A DNA stretch of 64,000 nucleotides from Allobosea sp. BK604 (GCF_004341515.1 NZ_SLZF01000008.1:344572-408571), one strand, 5' to 3'; positions 26,880-35,329 are shown, counted from the first letter of the stretch. Notes: a model not told the origin generated them from the sequence alone. Numbers and translations are program-made.

Positions 26880-28250
26880 TCAGGCGGTCCTTGCGTAGCG
26901 CTCGAGCATCTCGGCCTTCAGCGTCTCCTCGGAGACGACATGGGCGCCGCCGAGCCAGACCGACTGGACCTTGCCGTCGGCGCCGCGCACCAGGCGGGCG
27001 GGCTCGCCGGGGCTGTTGAAGCCCGAGGCCCTGACGATGCGGCCGAGATCCTTGGACTCGACCGAGATCTCCTGCGCGTCGAGGAACGGGTTGAACAGGG
27101 CCGGATTGGCTTGGAGCACCTTGCTCTCGAAGGGCACCAGATCGCCGCAGCCCCAGATCGTCCACCAGCGGCCGCACCAGTCCAGGGTCGCGGGCGAGGG
27201 GGCGCCATTGCTCTCGAACGCCTTCAGGATCTCGATGATGCCGTCGAGCCAGGGATGGGCGAGCCCGTCGATCGCGTTGGTCAGCACGGTGATGGTCAGG
27301 TCCTGCTTCGGCAGCACGGCAGTGCGGGTGATGAAGCCCTGGAAACCGCCGGAATGGGCGAACCATTCCCAGTCGCCCGTGCCGCCCGAGATCGTGCCGA
27401 GCCCGTAATGGCGGCCGAGGCTGCTCTCGGAATCGGGCCAAAGGCGCCGGCTCATCTCGCGCCGGCTGAGCGGAGACAGGATGCTGCGCTCGGAATTGGG
27501 CGAGAGCTGCGCAAAATAACGGACGACATCGGCGGCGGTGGCGACGAAGCCGGCAGCCGAGACCATGCCGTGGCACGGGTTGTCGCCTGGGATGACGAGG
27601 CGCTTCCCGAGCGGCGCCTTAGGACTGTGCCCCTTGGCCATCGGGCCTGACCAGAGCGTGATGTCGGGCCTGGTCTCGGTCAGCTCGGCGGGGCCGACGA
27701 CCTCGCGGGCGATCCAATCGGCATAGGCCCCGCCGGTCACCGCCTCGATGACCATGCCGAGCAGGGCGAAGCCGTGATTCGAATATTTGAAGCGCTCGGA
27801 GGCAGGATAGGGCTGCGCGACCGAGAGGTCGGCCAGCACCTCCTCCTTGCTGCAATAGGGCTTGCGGTCGAAGAACTGGCCGTTATCCGGCCCGTCGCGG
27901 GTCAGGCCGGCGCTGTTGGAGAGAACCTGGCCGATCGTGGCCGCCGAGACGTCTGGATGCAGGCCAGGCACATAGGTCCCGACCTTGTCGTCGAGCCGCA
28001 GCCGCCCGGCCTCGACCAGGCGAAGCAGCCCGGCCGAGGTGAAGCTCTTCGAATGCGAGGCGATGCGGAAGCCGTGGCGGGGCGTGAGCGGCTCGCCGGT
28101 CGAGAGATCGGCGCTGCCGAAAGCGGCTTCGAGCACAACCTTGTCGCCGCTCGCGATGGCGATGGCGCAGCCCGGCTGATCGTGGTGGGCGCGCTGGAAT
28201 TCGACCCAGCTCGAGACATAGGCGAGGGCGGCCGGCAGCCACGGCGTCAT
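26880..28250 (-). CDS. Class C beta-lactamase-related serine hydrolase, 456 aa
   Basis: Penicillin-binding fold: nucleophile SxxK at Ser65-Lys68 (SHSK), the YxN triad Tyr156-Ser157-Asn158 (KYSNHGF), and HSGGFQG in place of the KTG box, as in esterase/D-aminopeptidase-like members. No signal peptide is recognisable, so probably cytoplasmic peptidase or esterase rather than a resistance enzyme. A C-terminal ~100-residue lipocalin-like beta domain (ISVESKDLGRIVRAS...SVWLGGAHVV) follows the catalytic part, as in many family members. Monocistronic. Confidence 0.88.
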   Translation of the reverse strand: MTPWLPAALAYVSSWVEFQRAHHDQPGCAIAIASGDKVVLEAAFGSADLSTGEPLTPRHGFRIASHSKSFTSAGLLRLVEAGRLRLDDKVGTYVPGLHPDVSAATIGQVLSNSAGLTRDGPDNGQFFDRKPYCSKEEVLADLSVAQPYPASERFKYSNHGFALLGMVIEAVTGGAYADWIAREVVGPAELTETRPDITLWSGPMAKGHSPKAPLGKRLVIPGDNPCHGMVSAAGFVATAADVVRYFAQLSPNSERSILSPLSRREMSRRLWPDSESSLGRHYGLGTISGGTGDWEWFAHSGGFQGFITRTAVLPKQDLTITVLTNAIDGLAHPWLDGIIEILKAFESNGAPSPATLDWCGRWWTIWGCGDLVPFESKVLQANPALFNPFLDAQEISVESKDLGRIVRASGFNSPGEPARLVRGADGKVQSVWLGGAHVVSEETLKAEMLERYARTA

Positions 28251-28454
28251 GGGGCGCTTCCATCGTTAGGTGAAAATCTGGCCGAGCATGTCATGATCGC
28301 GGCCGCGGCGGGAGATCGCGCAGCGCCCCTCATCATGCAGATTTGATGGGACGGCGCGGCGGGGTTGCAGTGAAACCGGCTGCAACCAGCCTTCCGGCTT
28401 GCCCTATGGGCTTGGCCATGGCATCCGTCCGACCAATCTGAAAGGACCGATCCA

Positions 28455-28667
28455 GTGGACAAGAAAGAACTCGCCAAGCTCGAAGCCTATCTGCGGCGCA
28501 CCTTCGCCAACCATGCGATCAGCGTGCGGGCCCGCATGAAGAAGACCGATTCAGCCGAGGTCTATCTGGGCGAAGAGTTCATCGGCATCATCCATGTCGA
28601 TGATGAGGACGGTGATCGCTCGTTCAATTTCACCATGGCGATTCTGGACGTCGATCTCGACGACTGA
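28455..28667 (+). CDS. DUF3126 family small protein, 70 aa
   Basis: Starts with GTG at 28455, 8 nt after AAAGGA. The sequence (DKKELAKLEAYLRRTFAN ... MKKTDSAEVYLGEEFIGII) matches DUF3126, a short acidic protein conserved across Hyphomicrobiales with no known function. It ends in an acidic run (DVDLDD). Confidence 0.88.
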   Translation: MDKKELAKLEAYLRRTFANHAISVRARMKKTDSAEVYLGEEFIGIIHVDDEDGDRSFNFTMAILDVDLDD

Positions 28668-28685
28668 GCGCCGGCCGACGACATC

Positions 28686-28737
28686 AAGCCCTCGGTCCGG
28701 GATGTCGCTGCGAGGCGCGCCGGAGCGAGGGCTTTTT
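28686..28737 (+). terminator. Rho-independent terminator after the DUF3126 gene
   Basis: AAGCCCTCG (28686-28694) pairs with CGAGGGCTT (28726-28734) and runs into TTTTT ending at 28737. An inner TCCGG/CCGGA pair shortens the loop. Confidence 0.88.
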
Positions 28738-28766
28738 GCTGCCTTCAGATCATCGGGCCGATGCGG

Positions 28767-29492
28767 TTAGCGCATCAGCCCATCGATCGTGCGCCTGACC
28801 CCGCCGATCATCAGCTCCCAATCGGCGATGACCGTGCGCGGAAAGCGGATGTTCACGTCCATGCCGCGATGGCGGAAGGTGACGCGGCAGAGCTCGTCCA
28901 ACGCCGCAGCGCCATTATCGAGCGGGCAGCGTGCCGCGAAGCCGCGCCCGTCCGGCACCGAGACATAGAGCTCGTCACCATCATAGGGCGAGCCTTTGCG
29001 GAAGCCACGCACGACGAGCCCGCCCGGATTGGACCAGACTGTCGGCGTCAGGAAACGCGCATAGACGGACAGCTGCGTTGCCGGCTCGTTGACCTTGTCC
29101 GGCGGGCTCAGCGTGATCAGCAGCTTCTTGCGGCTATGAGCGGTCACCGGGCCAAAGCTCGGCCAGTCGAGCCGCAGCCGGACCATGCCCACCACCTGGC
29201 CGCTCTCCTCAGCCTCCGTGCCGGTCAGATCCTGGGGAACGGCGAGCGTGACATCGCCGATGCGGGCCGGCTGAATTTCCGTGCGGGTCTCTGGGACCAG
29301 GCGCGGCGCGTAGAACAGCAGCGCCGTCGCTGCGATCGCAGCGAAAAGCACCGCGCCGGCCGCCGTCAGCAGGGCGCCGTCGGCTCGCGGCAAGGGTGGC
29401 GGCGGTCGGTTCAGGCGGGCGCGCACCAGGGTCGCGAGATGATGGGGAGAGGCGGTGGGATGGTGGTGATCGTAGGCGGTCACGGGCGACAC
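28767..29492 (-). CDS. Conserved hypothetical single-pass membrane protein, 241 aa
   Basis: A His/Pro-rich cytoplasmic N-terminus (YDHHHPTASPHH), one membrane helix at about 40-62 (ALLTAAGAVLFAAIAATALLFY), then a beta-rich periplasmic domain with a Cys pair (RCPLDN...ELCRVTF) that could form a disulfide. No known family function. The stop codon falls in a sequence resembling the end of the dispersed element B (GGGCCGATGCGGTTAGCG at 28756-28773). Confidence 0.7.
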   Translation of the reverse strand: MSPVTAYDHHHPTASPHHLATLVRARLNRPPPPLPRADGALLTAAGAVLFAAIAATALLFYAPRLVPETRTEIQPARIGDVTLAVPQDLTGTEAEESGQVVGMVRLRLDWPSFGPVTAHSRKKLLITLSPPDKVNEPATQLSVYARFLTPTVWSNPGGLVVRGFRKGSPYDGDELYVSVPDGRGFAARCPLDNGAAALDELCRVTFRHRGMDVNIRFPRTVIADWELMIGGVRRTIDGLMR

Positions 29493-29507
29493 CTTGGGCA
29501 GAGTGTC

Positions 29508-29552
29508 GCTAGATCATCGGACCGGATATCGTATCCGGTCTGATGATCTAGC
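29508..29552. repeat. Composite repeat, part A, copy 1 (21-bp hairpin)
   Basis: Arms at 29508-29528 and 29532-29552 are complementary but for one position, with a three-base loop; the core reads CCGGATATCGTATCCGG. Related to 39954-39995 and, inverted, 32080-32121. Confidence 0.9.
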
Positions 29553-29556
29553 TCCT

Positions 29557-29612
29557 TGTTTTCGCATCGGCATCTTCCGAAAACCGCAATCCACTTTTCG
29601 GTGCCGATGCGC
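29557..29612. repeat. Composite repeat, part B, copy 1
   Basis: Begins TTGTTTTCGCATCGGC, contains TCCGAAAA and CCACTTTTCGG, and ends GCCGATGCG, so the ends are inverted repeats. Follows part A directly, as at 39954-40062. Confidence 0.88.
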
Positions 29613-29756
29613 CAGTGGAGCAGATGCCGCTTAATCCTTCGTAAACCATAAGCCCGCGCCGCCGCCCGGCCGATGGTTAACCATCGCTAACGACTTTTCT
29701 TCACTCTTTGTAAACCATGCGGCAAGCTCCGGTCGTTCCCGGTCCGGAGCCGCCCC

Positions 29757-30086
29757 GTGTCGATCAATCCCACCGCTCTGGAAGCGCTCCAGTCCCTGCT
29801 CATCGGCTTCGCCTTCGCCGGGCTCCTGGCCAGCGCCTTCGAGCTGTTCACACAGAAGCGCGCCGATTTCCGGCTGCTGCAGGCCGGCGGGCTGACGGCC
29901 GTGGCGAGCGTGCCGGTGGTGGTCTTCAGCGCGCCCTTCCTGATCCTGCGCAATACCGTGAACGGACGACGCATCGAGGGCAGGCCCTTCGTCTTCGTGA
30001 TGCTGGCCAGCATGATCGCCTCGGCCTGGAGCGTGGCCTCGGGCCGCGTCGTGCTCGACCTGCTGCTTCTCGTCGGCGGAGCTTGA
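29757..30086 (+). CDS. Small integral membrane protein, 109 aa
   Basis: GTG start at 29757 with GGAG 7 nt upstream. Three hydrophobic stretches: 13-30 (LLIGFAFAGLLASAFELF), 42-63 (AGGLTAVASVPVVVFSAPFLIL), 78-107. 'FRLLQAG' and 'APFLILRNTVNGRRIEGRPF' recur in rhizobial homologues of unknown function. Ends 58 bases before the gamma-carbonic anhydrase gene on the same strand, so the two may be co-transcribed. Confidence 0.78.
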   Translation: MSINPTALEALQSLLIGFAFAGLLASAFELFTQKRADFRLLQAGGLTAVASVPVVVFSAPFLILRNTVNGRRIEGRPFVFVMLASMIASAWSVASGRVVLDLLLLVGGA

Positions 30087-30144
30087 CGGGGCGGGGCGCT
30101 CACCTGCATTCCTCGGCGGTCTTTCGCACAAGGGATGATCAGGC

Positions 30145-30675
30145 ATGCCGCTCTATTCGCTCGACGGGACCGCGCCCGAACGTCCGGCTGACGGAGACTG
30201 GTGGCTGGCGCCAGATGCGCATGTGATCGGCCGGGTCAGGATCGGAGCCGAGGTCGGGATCTGGTTCGGCTGCGTGCTGCGCGGCGACAATGAATGGATC
30301 GAGATCGGTGCGCGCAGCAATATCCAGGAAGGCTGCGTGCTCCATACCGACATGGGCTTCCCGATGACGATCGGGGAAGGCTGCACCATCGGCCATCGCG
30401 CCATCCTGCATGGCTGCACGATTGCGCCAAACAGCCTGATCGGCATGGGCGCGACCGTGCTGAACGGCGCCAAGATAGGCCGCAACAGCCTGGTCGGCGC
30501 CAATGCGCTGGTCACCGAGGGCAAGGAGTTCCCCGACAATTCGCTGATCGTCGGCGCGCCGGCGCGGGCGATTCGCACGCTCGACGAGAAGGCGGCGGCC
30601 GGGATCGCCGGTACTGCCGCGGGCTATGTCGCGCGCTGGCGTCAATTCGCTGCCGGCCTCAAACGCCTGGACTGA
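30145..30675 (+). CDS. Gamma-class carbonic anhydrase family protein, 176 aa
   Basis: Left-handed beta-helix of hexapeptide repeats (IGRVRIGAEVGIWFGCVLRGDNE...). The three metal-ligand histidines are present: His67 (CVLHTDMGFP), His84 (TIGHRAI) and His89 (LHGC). The C-terminal helix is basic. Members may be active zinc/iron carbonic anhydrases or structural relatives such as YrdA; activity is not assured. Confidence 0.92.
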   Translation: MPLYSLDGTAPERPADGDWWLAPDAHVIGRVRIGAEVGIWFGCVLRGDNEWIEIGARSNIQEGCVLHTDMGFPMTIGEGCTIGHRAILHGCTIAPNSLIGMGATVLNGAKIGRNSLVGANALVTEGKEFPDNSLIVGAPARAIRTLDEKAAAGIAGTAAGYVARWRQFAAGLKRLD

Positions 30676-30693
30676 ATCGCAGCGGGCAGCCTG

Positions 30694-30733
30694 AAAAAAG
30701 TCGGGCCGGCGCCTCGGGGAGAAGCGCCGGCCC
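30694..30733 (-). terminator. Rho-independent terminator of the BTLCP gene (minus strand)
   Basis: GGGCCGGCGC (30703-30712) pairs with GCGCCGGCCC (30724-30733). On the minus strand the stem is followed by GA and six T (30699-30694). It lies about 140 bases beyond the BTLCP stop and also after the plus-strand carbonic anhydrase gene. Confidence 0.8.
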
Positions 30734-30872
30734 TGGGCGAAACCCGGCCTGGGGACGGGTGGGGTGGGGACGTGACCGAGCCTCGCCGTCCATCGAGGGG
30801 TGCGGCGCGCTGCCCGCGCCGGCCCTCAAGCTCTTGGTCGCGGCCCTAGCGAGCCGCGACAATTCTCGTGTG

Positions 30873-31499
30873 TCAGCGCGCTGAGGCGACCGTCGAGGTC
30901 GCAAGCCCGCCGAGCGAGGTCCAGCCGACCTGCACTTGCGACTCGCGCTTGACGTAGACGTAGCCCGTCTGGTTCCAGGGCAGGATCGCGTTGCGCTTGT
31001 TGTCGAGGATGTAGTCGCCGCGATCGGTGCGGATCATCAGCACGGCATGGCCGGCATTCTCCTCGTCGATCACGACCGTGACCAGCATGGCGCGGCGCGG
31101 AACGCCGGCCTCGGCGAGGCGCTTGCGCTTGAGCAGCACGTAATCCTCGCAATCGCCCTTGCCGTCCTCGGGGATGTCCCAGCGGTCGACGACGCCCCAG
31201 TGATCCTGGTCGGTCACCGCCTCGATCTCGCGATTGGCCCGCATGTTCACACCGACCATCGTCTTCCAGAGCTTGGGCGTCATCTCGACCTGCTCCGGCT
31301 GCGACGCGTTGACGGCGCATTCGGTCGGGCGGCGCTTGCAGAAATCCGTCCAGGCATAAGGCGCCCGGGCATCGCCTGACGCCATGATCGGCGCGCTGGC
31401 GATCGGCAGGCCGGCAGCCTGCGACTGAGCATGAACTGATGAAGCCCCGGCAACCACGATCAGTGCAGCCAGAAGCGAACCCCGATAAAGCGAAAGCAT
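30873..31499 (-). CDS. Bacterial transglutaminase-like cysteine protease (BTLCP), 208 aa
   Basis: Signal peptide 1-24 (LLAALIVVAGASSVHA|QS). The catalytic triad is visible: Cys117 in GKGDCEDYV, His151 in NAGHAVLMI and Asp166 in YILDN. The family (PF06035) includes LapG-type periplasmic proteases that clip large adhesins under c-di-GMP control; many rhizobial paralogues have no LapD partner next door, and none is seen here. Cleavage of the RTX protein at 1607 would be speculation. Confidence 0.9.
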   Translation of the reverse strand: MLSLYRGSLLAALIVVAGASSVHAQSQAAGLPIASAPIMASGDARAPYAWTDFCKRRPTECAVNASQPEQVEMTPKLWKTMVGVNMRANREIEAVTDQDHWGVVDRWDIPEDGKGDCEDYVLLKRKRLAEAGVPRRAMLVTVVIDEENAGHAVLMIRTDRGDYILDNKRNAILPWNQTGYVYVKRESQVQVGWTSLGGLATSTVASAR

Positions 31500-31914
31500 G
31501 TCGTCCCTTCCTTGTCCCTGAGGCCGAGATTGCGCGGGGCGGATGGACGTCGCTTGAAATGAATACGAGCAATTTTATGTAATTCTGCTCGGCAGTCGCA
31601 GTTCAAACATCAGTATAAACCGAGGTCGAATGCGGAAGTAAGAAATGAGTGCGCTGATGTTAGAATTCTTTAACTGTCAGGTTTTCGTAAGAAATTGAAC
31701 GGATTTCGTTAACGCTGATCGTTTGCTTCGCGTTGAGGCTGTGGACAGGGGCGGCCGACCGCTGGTGCGACCTAAGTCAGCCCTATTCGGCGCGGTCGGA
31801 GCTGTGCCGATTACGCTGCCTTCCCGGGAGCGTTTGCTCGAATTGAGACTTGGATGTCGGCCGCATGGCGAGCTGACATCAGGCGCCCGTGAGGGATCCC
31901 CTAGCGCTTAGATC

Positions 31915-31960
31915 GCATTTTCTTCACGCGAACCGGTGCGCACTTCGCTCGAAAATGCTC
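31915..31960. repeat. Dispersed palindromic repeat, copy 2 (GCATTTTC...GAAAATGC)
   Basis: GCATTTTC at 31915-31922 and GAAAATGC at 31951-31958; same length as the copy at 14937 with 39 of 46 bases identical, and several differences lie in the centre. Confidence 0.88.
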
Positions 31961-32016
31961 AAGCCGGCGAATGCATCCGGGGGGCGGAATTGGCCTGGAA
32001 GGAGAGAGGCGGCGAG

Positions 32017-32121
32017 CTAACGCATCGGCCCGGAAATTGGCTCGCGGTTTTTGGAGAAGCCGATGCGAAAACAGGGAGCTGGATCATGGAACCGGATACC
32101 ATATCCGGTCCGACGATCTAG
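32017..32121. repeat. Composite repeat, inverted copy (part B then part A)
   Basis: In reverse orientation to the copies at 29508 and 39954: part B at 32017-32078 (begins AACGCATCGGCCCGG, ends GCCGATGCGAAAACAGG) followed by part A at 32080-32121 (GGATCATGGAACCGGATA...TATCCGGTCCGACGATCTAG). Ends 16 bases before the stop of the PilZ gene. Confidence 0.85.
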
Positions 32122-32137
32122 CGCCGGCGCGTCCGGC

Positions 32138-32752
32138 TCAGAGCTCGAGATTCTCGTCGAGCACGTCAGCTGAGAGCGGGAAGCGGAACTCGGCCGCATA
32201 GCCGCCGTCGAAGCGGCGGACGATCTTCGCGGAGGTGCCGCCGATCTTGACCGCGCCGTTGAGCGGCAGGTCCTGGTCGCTGGAGAAGGCCGTGCCGGAC
32301 AGCGAGATGTCGATGATGCGCACGACATGCTCCGAGCCGTCTTCCAGCGTCAGGATGGCGCGCGGGTTGCGCGGCACGATGCGCTCGTGGCGGCGGTCCT
32401 CAGGCAGGCCGAGCTCGTCGCGATTGGCGAGCCAGGTGAGCTGGGCGGTGAATTTCTCGCGCTTGCGGCTGGTCGCGGTGATGGTCATCGCGAAGCCTTC
32501 CATCGTGGTGCGCACAGCGACGCCCTCGATTCGGCCGAGATGCTCAAGATAGACGATGACGCGCTCGCCGGGAGCGGCCTTGACCGGGGCGGTGAGATGG
32601 AGGCCGCCCGGGGAGATGTCGATGGTCTGGCAGGGGTATTCCATGCGGTTCGGCAGCATGTAGCGACCGAGCAGCACGACCTTCATGCGCTGGTGCCGCC
32701 TGCGCTCGACAGGGCGTATGGCCGTACGGGATGTGTTGAGCGCGCTCAGCAT
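32138..32752 (-). CDS. Tandem PilZ-domain protein, 204 aa
   Basis: Two PilZ domains, each with the c-di-GMP motifs RxxxR and D/NxSxxG. Domain 1: ERRRHQRMKV and TIDISPGGLHL (about 16-110). Domain 2: DRRHERIVPR and IIDISLSGTAF (about 120-200). No other domain, so it works as a c-di-GMP adaptor in the cytoplasm. Divergent PilZ copies in tandem are typical of this order. Preceded by the PAS_5 gene at 32812 on the same strand. Confidence 0.9.
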   Translation of the reverse strand: MLSALNTSRTAIRPVERRRHQRMKVVLLGRYMLPNRMEYPCQTIDISPGGLHLTAPVKAAPGERVIVYLEHLGRIEGVAVRTTMEGFAMTITATSRKREKFTAQLTWLANRDELGLPEDRRHERIVPRNPRAILTLEDGSEHVVRIIDISLSGTAFSSDQDLPLNGAVKIGGTSAKIVRRFDGGYAAEFRFPLSADVLDENLEL

Positions 32753-32811
32753 GGGTCCGCCTGATTTGGGCCGAACCCTACGGCGGTGCGGTTAACGCGA
32801 GGTTAGATCGG

Positions 32812-33393
32812 TCAAATTCTTCCGCCGGGAAGCACGAGGAATTTCGGCGGGGCTGAACGGGCGGCGGGTTCGGGGGCCGGCTTGTTCTGATGCGCGGGCC
32901 AAAGCATGCGCAGCGAAATCATACGCATCGAATCGAGTGTATCGAGGCCGAGCCATTCCGGCGCGGTGGCTGGCGAGAGCGCGCCGAGCACACGCGCATG
33001 GGTGCGGCCGCGATAGCGCAGCGGCAGCAGCAGCAATTCGAGATAGATCGGCGCGCCGCTGGCGGTCTCGGCCGAGAGGCCGGCGACAGCGCCGGCGGTC
33101 TCGTCCATGACGGTCTGCACCAGGCGGCGCATGTCGCCCTGCGATTCGACGTCCGGCCAGAGCGCGGCGAAGGTGCGGCCACGCAATTCGCTGCCGAAGA
33201 GGGCGCAAAGCCGTGTGCCGGCCAGCCGGAAAACCGGGCCGATCGGCTCATTCTCGAGCACAAACGTATCGGCCAGAGCATGGCGCAGCGCGCCGGGTTC
33301 GATCTCGCCCCGCTCCGGTGCCGCACGCTCGCCCCGCAACGTATCCCAGTACTCGAATACAAGACGGGTGCTCATATTTTTCATTGTCGACAT
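32812..33393 (-). CDS. PAS_5 domain protein (PF07310), 193 aa
   Basis: Contains MSTRLVFEYWDTLRGERAAPERGEIEP, the family's usual opening, then 'DTFVLENEPIGPVFRLAGTRLCALFG' and 'LLLLPLRYRGRTHARVLGALSP'. PAS_5 proteins are small PAS-like sensors with unknown ligands, abundant in alphaproteobacteria. Start at 33393 or at the ATG three codons later (AGGA 8 nt before it); the longer frame to 33513 adds non-conserved residues. 59 bases before the PilZ gene, so possibly a co-regulated signalling pair. Confidence 0.85.
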   Translation of the reverse strand: MSTMKNMSTRLVFEYWDTLRGERAAPERGEIEPGALRHALADTFVLENEPIGPVFRLAGTRLCALFGSELRGRTFAALWPDVESQGDMRRLVQTVMDETAGAVAGLSAETASGAPIYLELLLLPLRYRGRTHARVLGALSPATAPEWLGLDTLDSMRMISLRMLWPAHQNKPAPEPAARSAPPKFLVLPGGRI

Positions 33394-33589
33394 CCTGTCC
33401 TGCCGTTGCCCCGGCCGCGCGCAGATGTACCGAAACGGCGCATCTTTGCTCTGGACCGGAACCGTCGGGTCCTCGCCGATTCGAAGGACGCAGTGAGCAT
33501 GCCGTCTTGCCATGTGCCGGAACGTGGGGGAGCGGCAGGGTCGCGTTAGGGTTAACGAAGTGTTGCTATTGTGGATAACCGATTAAAAT

Positions 33590-33726
33590 GTATATCAAAT
33601 TCGAGACAAATTCCTCGGCACCTGGGGCAGACGGGGTGGAGGGGGATGTGACCGCGGCGCCGGGCTTAATGGCTCGCGCGCCGGTCGCAGCCGAAGGGGG
33701 GGAGGGCCATCGGCTCTCCCCTTTTT
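33590..33726 (+). ncRNA. Candidate small RNA or leader attenuator upstream of the rhomboid gene
   Basis: Boundaries are estimated: transcription would begin some bases after the TAAAAT box (33585-33590) and end at the terminator with T-run 33722-33726. The transcript would be G-rich (GGGGCAGACGGGGTGGAGG near 33625-33645). No match to a known RNA family is recognised. Inference from promoter-like and terminator signals only. Confidence 0.3.
33699..33726 (+). terminator. Intrinsic terminator without an upstream gene
   Basis: GGGGAGGGCC (33699-33708) pairs with GGCTCTCCCC (33712-33721), one G-U pair, three-base loop, followed by five T. It lies 70 bases before the rhomboid start and after no plus-strand coding region. 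Confidence 0.8.
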
Positions 33727-33796
33727 CGTTGAATTTCCAGGGGTGGCCGAGCTGCCGGCTTGCCTCCGTCTGCCGCTTCGGCAAGGGTGGCGCCGC

Positions 33797-34621
33797 ATGT
33801 CCGAACATCCCGCCGACCACTCGCTTCCGCCGCCCAAGAGCGAGCCCATCTTCAACCTGCCCGCCGTCGTGGTCTGGCTGATCCTGCTGCTCGCAGGCAT
33901 CCAGGCCGGGCGCGAGTTCCTGTCCGCCATGGCGGATTTCAGCGTGGTGTCGTGGTTCGCCTTCGTGCCGGCACGGCTGAGTCTCTGGCTCGATCCGGAG
34001 CGTGCCACGGAGATCGCCACGGCGCTGACGCAGACGCTGTCCGGGCAGGATCTGGCGGATCGGGCCCAGCTCGTCGCTTTCATGCTGGGCGATAGCGGGC
34101 CGCGGCTCTGGACCCTGCTCAGCTATGGCCTGCTGCACGGTTCCTGGCTGCACCTCATCTCGAATGTCGTCTGGTTCGCCGCCTTCGGCAGCCCGGTGGC
34201 GCGCCGGCTCGGCCCGGGCCGCTTCCTCAACCTGATGGCGCTCTCCACCATTGCCGGGGCGCTGCTGCACTGGTGGTCGCGCGAACTCGACGTCCTGCCG
34301 CTGGTCGGGGCCTCGGCGGCGGTCTCCGGCGCGACGGCAGCAGCGATCCGATTCGTCTTCTCACCTGGCCTGCGTTTCGGCGAATTGTCGGATGACGCGG
34401 TCGTGCGGGCGATTCCCGCCGAGCGCTTCGGCCAGATCTGGCGCAACCCGCGGGCCCTGCTGTTCATCGCGATCTGGTTCGTCACCAACTTCATCTTCGG
34501 CGCTGGGCTGATCCCGATCCTCGGTGAAGAGACCAGCATCGCCTGGGAAGCCCATATCGGCGGCTTCCTGGTCGGGCTCCTGCTGTTCCCCCTGCTCGAC
34601 CGGGGAGCGGTCAGGCACTGA
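33797..34621 (+). CDS. Rhomboid-family intramembrane serine protease, 274 aa
   Basis: Six to seven hydrophobic helices. Motifs: HGSWLHLISN (114-123) with Asn123 of the oxyanion site, catalytic Ser173 in VGASAAVSG, and the dyad His in EAHIGGFLVG near 256. An N-terminal cytoplasmic stretch (1-20) precedes helix 1, and a ~60-residue loop (70-105) lies between helices 1 and 2. Start at 33797 is chosen at the MSEHPAD methionine, with AAGGG upstream. Cleaves membrane proteins; substrate unknown. Confidence 0.92.
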   Translation: MSEHPADHSLPPPKSEPIFNLPAVVVWLILLLAGIQAGREFLSAMADFSVVSWFAFVPARLSLWLDPERATEIATALTQTLSGQDLADRAQLVAFMLGDSGPRLWTLLSYGLLHGSWLHLISNVVWFAAFGSPVARRLGPGRFLNLMALSTIAGALLHWWSRELDVLPLVGASAAVSGATAAAIRFVFSPGLRFGELSDDAVVRAIPAERFGQIWRNPRALLFIAIWFVTNFIFGAGLIPILGEETSIAWEAHIGGFLVGLLLFPLLDRGAVRH

Positions 34622-34794
34622 CACGGGTCGGTAAAGTATACTTCGCCTTGCCGTTGCCGCCGTCTTCCCTCACACTCTCGCCATAGCGAAGGACATGTGC
34701 GGCCATTTGGCGAGGCACTCCGTCATTGGCCGGGCTTGCACCCGCAAAACCGCGCGCCGGCTCACGGCGCCGCCAGCCAAGGAGGACTGTCTAC

Positions 34795-35226
34795 ATGAAC
34801 GTTGCGCAGATTCTCGGCAATAAGGGCCGCGACGTCGTCTCCGTCCAGCCGCATCGCACCCTTGCCGAAGCCATCCGTACCTTGGGAGAAAAGCGTATCG
34901 GCGCCGTCGTGGTGACCGGGGCCGATGGCAACCTGCTCGGCATTCTATCGGAGCGCGACATCATCCGCGCCATGGCCGAGGGCGGCGCGGCCGCGCTCGA
35001 ACACCCTGTCTCACGGGTGATGACCGGCAAGGTCGTGACCTGCCGTTCCGAAACGAGCACGGACGAGCTGATGGAGATCATGACCGTCGGCCGCTTCCGC
35101 CATCTCCCCGTTATGGAGAACGGACGAATCGTCGGCATCGTCTCGATCGGCGACGTGGTGAAGCATCGCGTGGCCGAGATCGAGGCGGAGAGCCGGGCCA
35201 TGCGCGACTATATCGCGATGGCCTGA
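34795..35226 (+). CDS. Tandem CBS-domain protein, 143 aa
   Basis: Two CBS domains, about 8-62 and 74-130, with typical RIGAVVVTGADGNLLGILSERDI and RHLPVMENGRIVGIVSIGDVV. Such free-standing pairs bind adenine nucleotides and act as energy sensors. AAGGAGG lies 9 nt before this ATG, the strongest ribosome binding site seen in the window, which fixes the start against the longer frame from 34726. Confidence 0.92.
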   Translation: MNVAQILGNKGRDVVSVQPHRTLAEAIRTLGEKRIGAVVVTGADGNLLGILSERDIIRAMAEGGAAALEHPVSRVMTGKVVTCRSETSTDELMEIMTVGRFRHLPVMENGRIVGIVSIGDVVKHRVAEIEAESRAMRDYIAMA

Positions 35227-35329
35227 GACAGTTCGATCATTCCGCTGGCGTGGCCGCTTGGCAGCCGCGCCAGCTGGCTGACGCCGGGGAATTCCCGGAA
35301 CGGGCTTTTGGATATTCCTGGGCGTGTCG

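Larger units (their letters stand above)
31500..32137. other. Long intergenic region, AT-richer half plus repeats
   Basis: From 31555 to about 31720 the sequence is AT-rich (for example AATTTTATGTAATTC and TTAGAATTCTTTAAC) and likely carries the BTLCP promoter on the minus strand. From 31915 it holds the second copy of the GCATTTTC repeat and an inverted composite repeat. The open frame at 31723-31911 has no family resemblance, so I do not call a gene. Confidence 0.6.
33394..33796. other. Divergent region between PAS_5 and rhomboid genes with an orphan terminator
   Basis: About 400 bases. The AT-rich segment 33560-33605 includes TTGCTA and TAAAAT boxes and could be a plus-strand promoter. 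A strong terminator follows at 33699-33726, before any gene on that strand. A non-coding transcript of about 130 nt is therefore possible. An open frame starting at 33588 has no family resemblance. Confidence 0.5.

Noticed and set aside
30873..31499. LapG-like partner of the RTX adhesin
   Set aside because: The protease lies 25 kb away without LapD, and the RTX protein shows no obvious LapG cleavage site; a link is conjecture.
31723..31911. 62-codon plus-strand frame in the intergenic region
   Set aside because: No RBS, no family similarity and no conserved pattern; likely chance.
33588..33881. 97-codon frame over the orphan terminator
   Set aside because: It would read through a terminator and into the rhomboid start; composition is not gene-like.
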